Of a DNA stretch of 64,000 bases, positions 16,436 through 25,678 are shown one piece after another. The DNA is from JBCAXA01 sp038534295 (GTDB lineage Bacteria; Pseudomonadota; Gammaproteobacteria; Steroidobacterales; Woeseiaceae). The stretch is taken from positions 1,550,001 to 1,614,000 of the forward strand of contig JBCAXA010000001.1 in NCBI GenBank assembly GCA_038534295.1. Direction: 5' to 3'. The notes under the pieces were generated by a model. It did no database searches, was not told the origin of the DNA, and saw only the letters and a list, made by a program, of their open reading frames with translations. The translations under genes were made by a program, and so were the position numbers. Every line of letters starts with the position of its first letter. Position 1 is the stretch's first letter.

Positions 16436-17044
16436 GTGGCTGTTCTAGAAACACTGCTCGCGCCCGCGCTCGGATTGGTCAATCGTCAGCTGCGCCAAAG
16501 CGCCAACGCACTCGAGCTAACCGCTGCTCTGGCCGGTCGCACGCTTGCCGTGCGCCTGAATCAGTCGGCGCTGGCGGTGGGTGTCGCCGTCGATCCGGAC
16601 GGGCTGCGGCTGGTGTCGGCAGCTGATGCCGAGCCCGACGTCATCGTCGAAGGGTCGTTGATTGGATTGGCTAGGCTCGCTGGCGGTGACGCGGAAACGG
16701 CCATTCGCGATGGCGATGTGCAGTTGAGTGGCGACGCGGAACTCGCCGAGCAATTTCAAACGCTGCTAGCGCTTGCCCGGCCCGATTTCGGCGCCGAGCT
16801 CGGTCGCGTCATCGGTGACGACGCCGCGAGCGGTATCGGCGAGGCCGTCAGCAAAGCGCGCGCAACGGCCGGCGAGCGCTTGCGCGAGGCGGGCGATCGT
16901 GTCGGCCGGCGAATTGCTGCAGCCGAGGACCTTCCCGACACGGACGAACTCGCGGCGTTTGCTGGCGAGGTTCGTGAATTGCGCGATCGCGCGGCCCGGC
17001 TGGAAGCCGCGGTCGACAGGCTGCGGCAACGTCGAGGCCAGTAG
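16436..17044 (+). CDS. ubiJ: Ubiquinone biosynthesis accessory factor UbiJ
   Basis: The 202-residue protein has an N-terminal SCP2 lipid-binding domain (about 15-110; LVSAADAEPDVIVEGSLIGLARLAGG) and a C-terminal coiled coil. UbiJ binds isoprenoid quinone intermediates as part of the soluble Ubi complex. Start is GTG 16436, 15 bases after ubiE. It precedes ubiB by six bases, so the three genes are one unit. Confidence 0.92.
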   Translation: MAVLETLLAPALGLVNRQLRQSANALELTAALAGRTLAVRLNQSALAVGVAVDPDGLRLVSAADAEPDVIVEGSLIGLARLAGGDAETAIRDGDVQLSGDAELAEQFQTLLALARPDFGAELGRVIGDDAASGIGEAVSKARATAGERLREAGDRVGRRIAAAEDLPDTDELAAFAGEVRELRDRAARLEAAVDRLRQRRGQ

Positions 17045-17050
17045 ACCCGC

Positions 17051-18679
17051 GTGCTCAGTATTCGCCAGCTGCTTCGCCTGCTCAGCATCCAGCGCACGCT
17101 GGTGCGCTACGGGCTCGATGAATTCATCCCGACGGCGCGATTCCTGCGACCGGTGCGCTACGTGTTTTACCTGTTGCCCGGACGACGGGTATCGGAAGAG
17201 CCGCGCGGCGTTCGTTTGCGGCTCGCTCTTCAGGAACTGGGGCCGATCTTCGTGAAATTCGGCCAGGCCCTGTCGACCCGGCGCGACCTGTTACCGGCCG
17301 ATATCGTCGATGAGCTGTCACTGCTGCAAGACCAAGTGCCGCCGTTCGACTCAGAGACTGCCATACAGATCTTGCGCGAGGCTTGGAGTGCCGAGCCGGA
17401 CGAGGTCCTCGCCGAATTTGATCCCAAACCGCTGGCGGCGGCATCGATCGCGCAGGTCCATGCCGGCAAGCTCGCCGATGGCAAAGACATCGTGGTCAAG
17501 CTATTGCGCCCAAAAATGCGCGAGATCATCGAACGCGATGTCGACCTGTTGCGCGGTATGGCGACCCTCGCGCAACGTTACTGGAGCGAAGCGCACCGTG
17601 TTCGGCCGATCGAAATCGTCGAGGAGTACGAAAAAACCGTCCTCGATGAGCTCGATTTGATGCGCGAGGCGGCCAATGCAGCGCAGCTCAAGCGCAACTT
17701 CGAAGGCTCCAATCTGCTGTACGTGCCAGAAGTGTATTTCGATCAGTGCCGGCGCAATGTCATGGTCATGGAGCGCATTTACGGCGTGCCGATCAATGAA
17801 ATCGACACGCTGAAAGCGGCCGGCACCAACTTCAAAAGACTCGCCGCGAACGGCGTCGAGATCTTTTTCACGCAGGTGTTTCGGCACAACTTTTTCCACG
17901 CCGACATGCACCCAGGCAACATTTTCGTGCAGATCGAAGATCCGGAGTTTCCGCGTTACGCCGCAGTCGACTTCGGTATCGTTGGCACCCTCGACCCGAT
18001 CGACCAAAACTACCTAGCTGGCAACTTCCTCGCCTTTTTTGATCGCGACTATTACCGCGTCGCCAAACTGCATGTCGACTCCGGTTGGGTCCCTCGCGAC
18101 ACCCGCGTGGACGAGCTCGAGGGCGCGGTTCGCACGGTCTGCGAACCGATCTTCAATAAACCGCTGTCCGAGATCAGTTTTGGCCAAGTGCTGTTGCGTC
18201 TTTTTGAAACGGCTCGCCGCTTCAATATGAACGTGCAGCCGCAGCTCATACTGCTCCAGAAAACGCTGCTTAACATCGAAGGGCTGGGCCGGGACCTCTA
18301 TCCGGAACTCGATCTCTGGGAGACGGCGCAGCCGATTCTTCGCGATTGGATGCGCGAACGCCTCGGCGGCAGAGCGGCATTGCGCGATCTGCGTTCGCAG
18401 CTGCCCGACCTTCAAGAAGCGCTGCGGGAACTGCCAGGCGTCGTCAAGCGCCTGGCCGATTCGAGCGAGAATGGTCGCCTGAAGCTCACGATGGAGTCGG
18501 AAGAATTGACGCGCATGCGGGCGGAACTCAACGACAACTCGCGCCGTCAGCGGCAGTTCAACCTTGGCTTGCTGGCAGCGGGCGGTGGCGTCGCGTTGGT
18601 ACTGCTGGCGAACGCCGCCTGGGCCGGCGGCATCGTTGCCGGCGGCGGTGCGCTGATGATGCTGTGGGCGAGTCGCTAA
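17051..18679 (+). CDS. ubiB: Ubiquinone biosynthesis regulatory kinase-like protein UbiB
   Basis: The 542-residue atypical kinase (ABC1/ADCK family) carries the family-specific KxGQ motif in FVKFGQALSTRRDLLP. It has the Ala-rich loop AAASIAQVHAGKL in place of a glycine-rich loop, the ERDVDLLRGMA segment, HADMHPGNIFV and the DFG motif AAVDFGIVGTL. Two C-terminal transmembrane helices (residues 500-540) anchor it to the inner membrane. UbiB has ATPase activity and helps extract quinone precursors. Start GTG 17051. The stop is 13 bases from a convergent gene, with no obvious terminator. Confidence 0.96.
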   Translation: MLSIRQLLRLLSIQRTLVRYGLDEFIPTARFLRPVRYVFYLLPGRRVSEEPRGVRLRLALQELGPIFVKFGQALSTRRDLLPADIVDELSLLQDQVPPFDSETAIQILREAWSAEPDEVLAEFDPKPLAAASIAQVHAGKLADGKDIVVKLLRPKMREIIERDVDLLRGMATLAQRYWSEAHRVRPIEIVEEYEKTVLDELDLMREAANAAQLKRNFEGSNLLYVPEVYFDQCRRNVMVMERIYGVPINEIDTLKAAGTNFKRLAANGVEIFFTQVFRHNFFHADMHPGNIFVQIEDPEFPRYAAVDFGIVGTLDPIDQNYLAGNFLAFFDRDYYRVAKLHVDSGWVPRDTRVDELEGAVRTVCEPIFNKPLSEISFGQVLLRLFETARRFNMNVQPQLILLQKTLLNIEGLGRDLYPELDLWETAQPILRDWMRERLGGRAALRDLRSQLPDLQEALRELPGVVKRLADSSENGRLKLTMESEELTRMRAELNDNSRRQRQFNLGLLAAGGGVALVLLANAAWAGGIVAGGGALMMLWASR

Positions 18680-18692
18680 GCGCGAGCGCCCC

Positions 18693-19310
18693 TTAATCGA
18701 GTGCGGCGATCTGAAGCGCAGCGGTGCGACGGTGCGCGCGCAGTGCTTCATCGGCGAGTGTGCGCGTGCGACGAAGTTCAGCGAGCCGAGTCGACAGGTC
18801 AGCAATACGCGCGTTGAGATCGGTAACCATAGCCGATGTTTCAGAATCGCCGTCCACGAGGCTGAGCGCCCCGCGCGATTTCTCCAGCAAGGACGCGGCA
18901 TTTTTCTGCGCTTCGACCAGCACGGCAATCTCAGCATTGAGCTTCGCCACTTCGGTACGCAGCGCGCGTTGCGCGAGGCCGAGTTCGTAGGCGGTATGCA
19001 GGCGATAGTCGGCGACGTCTAAACAGTCCGCGTCAAGATCGTAGCCTGCGACACCGGCGTCGAACGCCCGCTGTGGCCGGCAAAAACGATTCAGTCCGGC
19101 CGCCCGGCCGGCTTCGTAGCTTTCAGCTTCGGCTGCCGCCGGCAAAATGGCGCATTGCTCGGCGCGCTGGTCGATCGCCGATGCGCCGGCGCCACTGCGG
19201 CCGTCCGCTTCGCCCATCGCATACCAGTCGCCGCGCTCACAAGGCGTACCGAGCGCACATGCTCCGAGCCATAGCGGCGCCAGCCAGGCGGTTACTTGCG
19301 TCCCGCGCAT
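18693..19310 (-). CDS. DUF2799 domain lipoprotein
   Basis: The 205-residue product has a lipoprotein signal (LAPLWLGACALG; Cys at about 18) followed by the DUF2799 motif GDWYAMGEADGRSG and a second AESYEAGRAAGLNRFC block, then a long coiled coil (about 115-200). DUF2799 proteins are envelope lipoproteins of unknown function. It is convergent with ubiB and stands downstream of another lipoprotein gene on the same strand, 127 bases away. Confidence 0.82.
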   Translation of the reverse strand: MRGTQVTAWLAPLWLGACALGTPCERGDWYAMGEADGRSGAGASAIDQRAEQCAILPAAAEAESYEAGRAAGLNRFCRPQRAFDAGVAGYDLDADCLDVADYRLHTAYELGLAQRALRTEVAKLNAEIAVLVEAQKNAASLLEKSRGALSLVDGDSETSAMVTDLNARIADLSTRLAELRRTRTLADEALRAHRRTAALQIAALD

Positions 19311-19367
19311 GCTTCTCCCTCCGTCGGGGCGAAGCTTAGCGCGGGCAGTGGCGCGAATTCTGTGGGG

Positions 19368-19393
19368 TCGATCACAGCCGACAGCGTGATCGA
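19368..19393. promoter_or_regulatory. Inverted repeat between two lipoprotein genes
   Basis: TCGATCAC (19368-19375) and GTGATCGA (19386-19393) are perfect 8-base arms 10 bases apart, in the 127-base gap between the DUF4397 stop and the DUF2799 start. It could be an operator for the downstream DUF2799 gene or a transcript-end hairpin for the upstream gene. No T-run follows, so an operator is somewhat more likely. Confidence 0.35.
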
Positions 19394-19437
19394 TGCCCGA
19401 ATTATGGTAAATCGCGCGCCGCGTGCGGCTTCCAGGC

Positions 19438-20820
19438 TTAGGGCAGCGGCGCTGTTACGTCGGCGATTTGCACGTCGACCTGACCGGCAGTGTCGCTGTC
19501 GAATATCAGCACTTCATAGACGCGGCCGTTCTCCCAGGTTACCGGAATCGGCCCGGCAATCACCGTCGTGTCGTCCGTGTCCACATCGCCGTCGTTTTCG
19601 ACCAATGTGATTTCGTAGTCGTCCGCCAAGGCGGTCGCCGTCAGCTCCTGGCCCGCCACCGCCAAACCACGCGCGACCGGGCCGATGTCGTCGTCCGTGA
19701 AATCGGTGCCCGGCTCCAGGATGTAAACGTCGATTTGCGGAAAGCTCGACGCGGCGCTGCGGAAGCGAAAATTGACGCGCGAGGAGTTGCCGCGATTATT
19801 TTCGACATACAGTGCGCTCGACGCATCGCCGGGGCTGCCGACTACCAGCTGTGTGGTCAGAACGCCACCTAGGAAGTTCGGCACGTTATCGAGTTCGATA
19901 ACGCCGGGATTGCCGGCCGGTGTGACCTGAATCTGCGTGGCGCCGGCCGGAATGTCCTCATAGTCACGAATCTCTCGCGGCTGAACGGCCGCGTGCACCG
20001 GCGCGGTGAAATCACCGGCAGCGAACAGATCGATCGGACCAAGCGGCACACCGCCGTTGATCAATCGCAAACTTGCCGGAGCGCTGTCGTCGTTCAACTC
20101 ACCGGCGACGGTCGATTGTCGATCGAGTATCGATATGCGCAGCGGTGACGACGCGGTACCAGCGCTCGCAAAAAAGGCCACCACCGAACTCGTTGCGTTC
20201 GGCGTCGGAAACACCAAAGACTGATAGAGAATCGTCGTCGGATCGCCAGGCGCCGTCGCCGTCACACGAACGTCGCTGACCGGTATCGTGAATGGCGTGC
20301 CGATCTCTTTGACGGCGAGCGAGGCACGCGGCGTCGCACCGGCAAGGTCCGTGCCGTCGGCCTCGATGTAGACATCGATCGGGCCGGCACCTTGCGCCGC
20401 ATGCAGCACAACGAGTTCGCTTTCGCCCTCCGCGATGACGTCGAGCGGCAGTTGATACTCCGTAAACGCGAGCGACGGCCCGTCGTCAAACAGCGCCAGC
20501 AACAGCTCGCTGTTGGCAACGATTGAAATCTGCTGGGACAGCACCCGAATGTTGCCAGTAGCAGCCGCCGGGTCGGCAATCTCGACGTTGACATCAAACG
20601 GTCCGGAGTCGATCGAAAACGTATCGGTTGCGCCCAAGTAGTTCGACGCTGGGCCTCGCCGGAGCTCTTCGATGAGAAAATCCGTTGGGCCCAACGACGG
20701 CGCCACGTGGACGAAACGGATCGACCCGTTTGGTGGATCGTCGGGTGTATTGCCCGTGCAGGCCGCAAGGCCGACAACGGCGAGGAGGGCAAGCAAACGG
20801 GTTATGCAGCGGTCGGCCAT
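19438..20820 (-). CDS. DUF4397 domain lipoprotein
   Basis: The 460-residue product starts MADRCITRLLALLAVVGLAACTGNTP, a lipoprotein signal with the lipobox LAAC. The beta-rich body has two DUF4397 modules: about 30-240, beginning IRFVHVAPSLGPTDFLI, and about 260-440, beginning LRLINGGVPLGPIDLFAAG. The LRxxNxxxxxxxIDxY pattern is typical. These domains are found in surface and exported proteins of unknown function. I chose ATG 20820 because an upstream extension is Arg/Trp-rich and lacks a signal. Low lysine and high acidic content fit an exported protein. Confidence 0.83.
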   Translation of the reverse strand: MADRCITRLLALLAVVGLAACTGNTPDDPPNGSIRFVHVAPSLGPTDFLIEELRRGPASNYLGATDTFSIDSGPFDVNVEIADPAAATGNIRVLSQQISIVANSELLLALFDDGPSLAFTEYQLPLDVIAEGESELVVLHAAQGAGPIDVYIEADGTDLAGATPRASLAVKEIGTPFTIPVSDVRVTATAPGDPTTILYQSLVFPTPNATSSVVAFFASAGTASSPLRISILDRQSTVAGELNDDSAPASLRLINGGVPLGPIDLFAAGDFTAPVHAAVQPREIRDYEDIPAGATQIQVTPAGNPGVIELDNVPNFLGGVLTTQLVVGSPGDASSALYVENNRGNSSRVNFRFRSAASSFPQIDVYILEPGTDFTDDDIGPVARGLAVAGQELTATALADDYEITLVENDGDVDTDDTTVIAGPIPVTWENGRVYEVLIFDSDTAGQVDVQIADVTAPLP

Positions 20821-20885
20821 AATCACAAAGCGGGCAGTCAAAAGGCGAGATTGTAACCGAGTCGACCCATTGGCGGCCTGGGAGT

Positions 20886-21221
20886 TCAGCCGTCGACGGC
20901 GGCGCCACAGTTCCAGCACAGCGCAAACTGCGCTTCGTTGTCGGCGCCACAACGCTTGCAACGCCAGCCTGGACCCTCGACCTGATCGGGCGCCAGAAAG
21001 TCGTCAACCAGCGCCTTGGCGCGGGTGAGGTCGCGATCGTCAACGACCCAGAGCTCCGGCCACACCGAGATCGGCGGCAGCTCGCCGACCACGGAACCGA
21101 GATGCTCATTGCGCAGTTCGGTCTCGATGCCGGCGGCGGTCAGCACGTTTTGCACCAACACAACCTGGGTCAGCGTGTCGGCGCTGTAGATCCGACGCGG
21201 CTCGTCCCGCTCTTTGAACAC
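20886..21221 (-). CDS. DUF2007 domain protein with C-terminal zinc ribbon
   Basis: The 111-residue product has a DUF2007 domain (residues 8-75; RRIYSADTLTQVVLVQNVLTAAGIETELRNEHLG), a GlnB-like fold thought to be signalling. A zinc ribbon follows (CKRC and CWNC pairs, about 88-106). It starts one base after the trpA stop codon on the same strand, so it is probably transcribed with the trp operon. Its relation to tryptophan is unknown, and the pairing may be only positional. Confidence 0.85.
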   Translation of the reverse strand: MFKERDEPRRIYSADTLTQVVLVQNVLTAAGIETELRNEHLGSVVGELPPISVWPELWVVDDRDLTRAKALVDDFLAPDQVEGPGWRCKRCGADNEAQFALCWNCGAAVDG

Positions 21222-21222
21222 G

Positions 21223-21999
21223 TCAGGTCCCGCGCAGCCCAGTCAGGAACTCGCCGATGTCATCGCCGCGTTCTTGCGCTTCGATCAACGCGGAGCCGAC
21301 AACGGCGCCGCTCACGTGCCGACCGATCGCGCTGACATCGTCCGCGGTACGAATACCGAACCCCGCACATATCGGCTTGCCGTCCGCCAGGGCTGCGAGC
21401 CCGGCCAAATAGTCGGCGGTAGCGACCGGCAGACCGGCGGCGCCGCCCGTGATGCCGCGTACCGTCACGCCGTAAACGAAACCGTCGCTGGCAGCGACCA
21501 GCTCACGCTGACGTGCCGGCGGTGTCGCCGGCGTCACGAGCTGTATCAGCGCAAGGCCCTGACTGCGCAGCACCGCGTGCATCGGCGCCGATTCCTCGAG
21601 GGGCAGATCCGGCACGATGAAACCGGCAACACCGGCCGCGACGGCGTCGGCGGCCAGTTCTTCCGGACCATACGCGAGCAGTGGATTCAAATACGACATG
21701 AGCACCAGCGGCGCGTCGATCGTGCCGCGCGCAGCGCGCAGCGAATCGAGAATCCAACGCAGGCTGACGCCGTTGGCAATGGCGTGGTGGCTGGAACGCT
21801 GGATCGTCGGACCGTCCGCCATTGGATCGCTGAACGGCACGCCGATCTCGACGACCTCAGCGACCGATGCGATGGTCTGCAAGGTCACAATGAATGCATC
21901 GCGTTCGGGGTAGCCAGCGGTAAAAAACGGCACTAGTGCGGTCCGCCCGGCGGCGTTCGCGGCGGTAATGGCGCCGGTCAGCGCCTCGGCACCAGTCAT
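21223..21999 (-). CDS. trpA: Tryptophan synthase alpha chain
   Basis: The 258-residue TIM barrel splits indole-3-glycerol phosphate to indole, which passes to TrpB. Motifs: VPFFTAGYPERDAF, the catalytic Glu in VEIGVPFSDPMADGPTIQ, and PDLPLEES with the second catalytic Asp. GVTGxR appears here as GVTVRGITGG, and FGIRTADDV is the phosphate loop. It overlaps the trpB stop by four bases. It is the last biosynthetic gene of the trp operon. Confidence 0.97.
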   Translation of the reverse strand: MTGAEALTGAITAANAAGRTALVPFFTAGYPERDAFIVTLQTIASVAEVVEIGVPFSDPMADGPTIQRSSHHAIANGVSLRWILDSLRAARGTIDAPLVLMSYLNPLLAYGPEELAADAVAAGVAGFIVPDLPLEESAPMHAVLRSQGLALIQLVTPATPPARQRELVAASDGFVYGVTVRGITGGAAGLPVATADYLAGLAALADGKPICAGFGIRTADDVSAIGRHVSGAVVGSALIEAQERGDDIGEFLTGLRGT

Positions 22000-23246
22000 G
22001 CGATGCCCTCCAGCGTCGTCGCTGGAAATTGCGTCAACGTCGGCATGTCCTTGTCGCCACGACCCGAGTTGCCGATCAGAATGCGTGCGCCAGGGTGCTC
22101 ACGCGCATACTCGGCCGCGGCAGAGAACGCATGTGCGGTTTCCAGCGCGGTCAGAATACCTTCGGTTCGGCACAGCTCCTCGAGTGCTGCCAACGCGGCC
22201 TCGTCGCCGGCGGCGACATAGCGAACCCGTCCGCAAGCCTGCAAAAAAGCGTGCTCGGGCCCGACCCCGGAATAATCGAGACCGGCCGAGATCGAATGCG
22301 TTTCCTGCACCTGACCGTCGCCGTCCTGGAGAATCATCGTGTAGCAACCCTGCAGCACGCCTGGCCGCCCGGTCGCCAGGGTTGCGGAGTTGTCGCCGAG
22401 GCCGGGGCCACGGCCACCGGCTTCCACACCGACGATTTCGACACTGTGATCGCCGAGGAATGGGTGAAACAGGCCGATCGCGTTTGAGCCGCCGCCGACA
22501 CAAGCAAACACCGCGTCCGGCAAGCCACCGGCGTCGAGCATCTGCGCCCTGGCCTCCTCACCGATCACCTTTTGCAGCTCGCGGACCAAAAAGGGATAAG
22601 GGCTCGGCCCAACGGCCGACCCGAGCAGGTAGTACGTGCCTTCGGGGTCGGAAACCCAGTCGCGCAGCGCTTCGTCGATGGCCGCACGCAGGGTCTGATC
22701 GCCGGTATCGACGGCCGCGACTTCGGCGCCCAGCCGACGCATGCGGTCGACGTTTGGCGCCTGACGTACGATGTCGTGCGCGCCCATGTACACCCGACAG
22801 GGCAGACCAATGCGCGCGCAGGCCGCCGCCGACGCGACGCCGTGCTGACCGGCGCCGGTTTCGGCGATGACGCGCCGCGCGCCGAGCCGCTTGGCGAGCA
22901 GCGCTTGGCCGATCGCGTTGTTGATTTTGTGCGCGCCGGTATGCGCGAGATCCTCACGCTTTAGGAACACCTCGGCGCCCCAACGCTCGCTGAGACGTCG
23001 CGCTCGACTCAGCGCGGTCGGCCGCCCTACCCAGTCCATGAGCTCGGCGCGATATTCGGCCTGAAACGTCGGGTCCGGCAGATACTCACGCACGCCTTGA
23101 TCGAGCCGCTCGAGCGCAGGGACCAAAGTCTCCGGCACGTAGCGGCCACCAAACGGACCGAACCGACCGCGCGCATCGGGCAATTCGCCGGCGAGCAGAC
23201 GCTCGAACGCGTCGTCATAGTTAATGTTGGCGGCTAACACTTGCAT
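21996..23246 (-). CDS. trpB: Tryptophan synthase beta chain
   Basis: The roughly 416-residue PLP enzyme joins indole and serine. Motifs: GRFGPFGGRYVPETL, the PLP lysine in HTGAHKINNAIGQ, GAGQHGVASA, GGGSNAIG and SAGLDYSGVGPEH. The start is uncertain. AGGAG lies immediately before ATG 23246, while a GTG two codons later (23240) has the better six-base spacing. The start region overlaps the 3' end of trpF by about 26 bases, so the two are translationally coupled. Confidence 0.96.
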   Translation of the reverse strand: MQVLAANINYDDAFERLLAGELPDARGRFGPFGGRYVPETLVPALERLDQGVREYLPDPTFQAEYRAELMDWVGRPTALSRARRLSERWGAEVFLKREDLAHTGAHKINNAIGQALLAKRLGARRVIAETGAGQHGVASAAACARIGLPCRVYMGAHDIVRQAPNVDRMRRLGAEVAAVDTGDQTLRAAIDEALRDWVSDPEGTYYLLGSAVGPSPYPFLVRELQKVIGEEARAQMLDAGGLPDAVFACVGGGSNAIGLFHPFLGDHSVEIVGVEAGGRGPGLGDNSATLATGRPGVLQGCYTMILQDGDGQVQETHSISAGLDYSGVGPEHAFLQACGRVRYVAAGDEAALAALEELCRTEGILTALETAHAFSAAAEYAREHPGARILIGNSGRGDKDMPTLTQFPATTLEGIA

Positions 23247-23841
23247 CTCCTGTGGTGCGGCGCGCGGCCGCAACAAATTCGTGAATGAGCGACGGATCTT
23301 TATGCCCAGGGCGATCCTCGACGCCGCTCGATACGTCGACGCCGGCCGGTGCCACCGCCGCAATCGCTTCGGCCACATTGGCCCGGTCCAAACCGCCAGC
23401 CAATACCAGCGAACCGCGCGCGGCGAGGTCCGCCGCTTGCTGCCAGTTGGCCGTTTGGCCGCTACCGCTGGCGTCGCTCTCGTACAGAAACATTTCCGGC
23501 AAGGCAGCGGCGTCGGGCGGCGAAGAATCGCGATACACCGGCAGTGCGGCGGTGCCCGGCGGCAATGTCAGGCTGGCGTAATCGACGGCATCGGTTTGCA
23601 AATAATCGGGCTGCAGCTGTTCGAGCACGGCAGCGGCGACGTCTGGGTCCGGATGGCGCATGACTGCGACAATCGCCAGGCGGTTACGCGCCGGTTCCGC
23701 CAGCTCGATGGCGCGAACGATGCTGACCTCGCGCACCGACGGAGCAAACACGAAGCCGATCGCATCGGCGCCGGCGGTGATTGCGGCGGCAACGCCGTCA
23801 GCGGTAGTCATGCCGCAGATTTTCACCCAGCGGACACTCAC
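23221..23841 (-). CDS. trpF: Phosphoribosylanthranilate isomerase
   Basis: The 206-residue TIM barrel performs the Amadori rearrangement of phosphoribosylanthranilate. Motifs: the catalytic Cys in VKICGMTTADGV, GADAIGFVFAPSVREV, the phosphate-binding LAGGLDRANVAEAI and the catalytic Asp in VDVSSGVEDRPGHKD. It is a separate gene here, not fused to trpC as in E. coli. It overlaps trpC by four bases and trpB by about 26. Confidence 0.96.
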   Translation of the reverse strand: MSVRWVKICGMTTADGVAAAITAGADAIGFVFAPSVREVSIVRAIELAEPARNRLAIVAVMRHPDPDVAAAVLEQLQPDYLQTDAVDYASLTLPPGTAALPVYRDSSPPDAAALPEMFLYESDASGSGQTANWQQAADLAARGSLVLAGGLDRANVAEAIAAVAPAGVDVSSGVEDRPGHKDPSLIHEFVAAARRTTGDASVSRQH

Positions 23842-24650
23842 AGCGAGGCTCCGGCGGCCGCTGTCTGCATTGCGTCGAGCAACCGCGCCGGATCGCTCGC
23901 CCGCATGAGCGCCGTGCCAATCAGCGCGCCGGTGTAACCCACTTGCGCGGCGCCGGCCGCGTCGGCGGCGCTTGCGATACCGCTTTCGGCAATGGCGCGC
24001 ACGCCCTTGGGCAGCTGCGCCGCCAGCTGCGGGAGGCGCTCGCTGTCGACCGCTAGTGTGCGCAGATTTCGAGTGTTGACCCCGACGAGCACCTGCCCGG
24101 CCGCTACGGCCTTCGGCAACGCAGCAAGCGGGGCCGTTAGACGGTCGAGATCGTCGCCATCAAAGGCTTCGAGCAGCACAAACAGGCCGAGCTCAACCGC
24201 GGTGCGCGACAAGCCGAGCAACGCCGCATCGTCGAGCATGGCAGCGATCAGCAGCACGCCGCTGGCCCCTGCAGCCCGTGCCTCATAGAGCTGCAGCTCG
24301 CCAACAATGAAATCCTTGCGCATCACCGGCGTTGCCGGCAACGCGGCTGCCACGCGCGCGAGATCATCGAGTGAACCACCGAAACGCTGCGGTTCGGTCA
24401 GCACCGAGATCGCCGCCGCACCGCCCGCCGCGTAGCGACGAGCACGCGCCACGATGTCATCAGCGACGCCGAGCGCCCCTTCTGCCGGCGACACGCGTTT
24501 GATCTCGGCGATGATGGCAAACGGCCGGTCTGGAAACGGCACCGGTCGCCTTGCGGCCTTGGCCGCCTGCACCAGTGTGTCTAATTGCGGCCGTGCCGCG
24601 GCGTCACGTGCCGCGCTGGCGCTGGCCATATTGGCGAGGAAATCGCTCAT
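23838..24650 (-). CDS. trpC: Indole-3-glycerol phosphate synthase
   Basis: The 270-residue TIM barrel closes the indole ring. Visible motifs: the catalytic Lys in IAEIKRVSPAEG, VLTEPQRFGGSLDDL, VMRKDFIVGELQLYEARAAGA, GVNTRNLRTL and AESGIASAADA. It overlaps trpD and trpF by four bases each. Monofunctional, which is usual for the lineage. Confidence 0.97.
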   Translation of the reverse strand: MSDFLANMASASAARDAAARPQLDTLVQAAKAARRPVPFPDRPFAIIAEIKRVSPAEGALGVADDIVARARRYAAGGAAAISVLTEPQRFGGSLDDLARVAAALPATPVMRKDFIVGELQLYEARAAGASGVLLIAAMLDDAALLGLSRTAVELGLFVLLEAFDGDDLDRLTAPLAALPKAVAAGQVLVGVNTRNLRTLAVDSERLPQLAAQLPKGVRAIAESGIASAADAAGAAQVGYTGALIGTALMRASDPARLLDAMQTAAAGASL

Positions 24651-25678
24651 TCGGTCGCCGGTTGAAACTCGACAATGCGCGCCAGCGTGCGCGCTGCATC
24701 GCCGTTGTCGATAGCGCTCGCCGCGCGCGTTACGCCTTCGCGCGGCGCACTGACGCGACCGGCCACTTCCAGCGCCAGCGACGTCGCCATCAACAGCGCA
24801 TCGCGATGCGGGCCGTAATCACGGCCTGCCAACACACGTTGGAGCGCCGCCGCATTCTCAACGGCATCGCCACCGCGCAGAGCGTCAGGCTCGCAGCGAC
24901 CGAGCCCGTAGTCTTCGGGCGTCCGCACCGATTCAGTGACGGTACCGTCGTTGACGTCGAGCAACAGGAAATCGCCCGCCGGCGTAGCCTCGTCCCAGCC
25001 GGGCTCGCCGTGCACGACGAACGAACGCTGCGCGGGCAGGCCCGCCAGAGATTCCGCCATGAGACGCGCCGCGTCTTTTGAGAACGCACCGATGACGTTG
25101 TACGGCGGCGCGGCCGGATTGGTCAGCGGCCCGAGCAAGTTGAACACCGTCCGGACGCCCATCGCGGCCCGAATCGGCGCAATGGCCTTCATTGCCGGAT
25201 GGAAGGCCGGCGCGAAAAAGAACGTGAACCCAGTTTCTCGCAGGCAGCGAGCGGACTCCTGCGGCGGCAGCGGCAGCGTCAAGCCGAGTGCCTCGAGCAC
25301 GTCGGCACTGCCTGAGCGACTCGACACCGACCGGTTGCCGTGCTTTGCCACCGGCAGTCCGCAAGCGGCCGTCAACAGTGCCGCCCCCGTGGAGAGGTTA
25401 AAGGTCCCGGAGCCGTCCCCGCCGGTACCGACGATATCGATGCACTCGAAGTCGGCTGGCAGCGCCGGCGACAGGGCGAGACCCCGCATCGCCCGGGCGA
25501 AACCTCGGATCTCCTCGGCCTGCTCACCCTTAGCGCGTAGCGCCGCCAGCAGTGCGCCGGCCCGTGCCGGTGCGAGCTCGGTGTCGGTCAGCGCCCGCAT
25601 GAGCTCCGCCGAGTGCTCCTCAGACAGCGATCGACCGTCGAGCAGGGTTTCCAGCCATTCGCGGGTCGCTTCGGTCAT
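24647..25678 (-). CDS. trpD: Anthranilate phosphoribosyltransferase
   Basis: The 343-residue enzyme transfers phosphoribose from PRPP to anthranilate. Motifs: GTGGDGSGTFNLST (PRPP pyrophosphate loop), KHGNRSVSSRSGSADVLEALG, and RTVFNLLGPLTNPA. Start ATG 25678 gives MTEATREWLETLLDG. A longer in-frame extension upstream is antisense-like, Arg-rich and overlaps trpG, so it was rejected. It overlaps trpG by four bases. Confidence 0.97.
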   Translation of the reverse strand: MTEATREWLETLLDGRSLSEEHSAELMRALTDTELAPARAGALLAALRAKGEQAEEIRGFARAMRGLALSPALPADFECIDIVGTGGDGSGTFNLSTGAALLTAACGLPVAKHGNRSVSSRSGSADVLEALGLTLPLPPQESARCLRETGFTFFFAPAFHPAMKAIAPIRAAMGVRTVFNLLGPLTNPAAPPYNVIGAFSKDAARLMAESLAGLPAQRSFVVHGEPGWDEATPAGDFLLLDVNDGTVTESVRTPEDYGLGRCEPDALRGGDAVENAAALQRVLAGRDYGPHRDALLMATSLALEVAGRVSAPREGVTRAASAIDNGDAARTLARIVEFQPATE

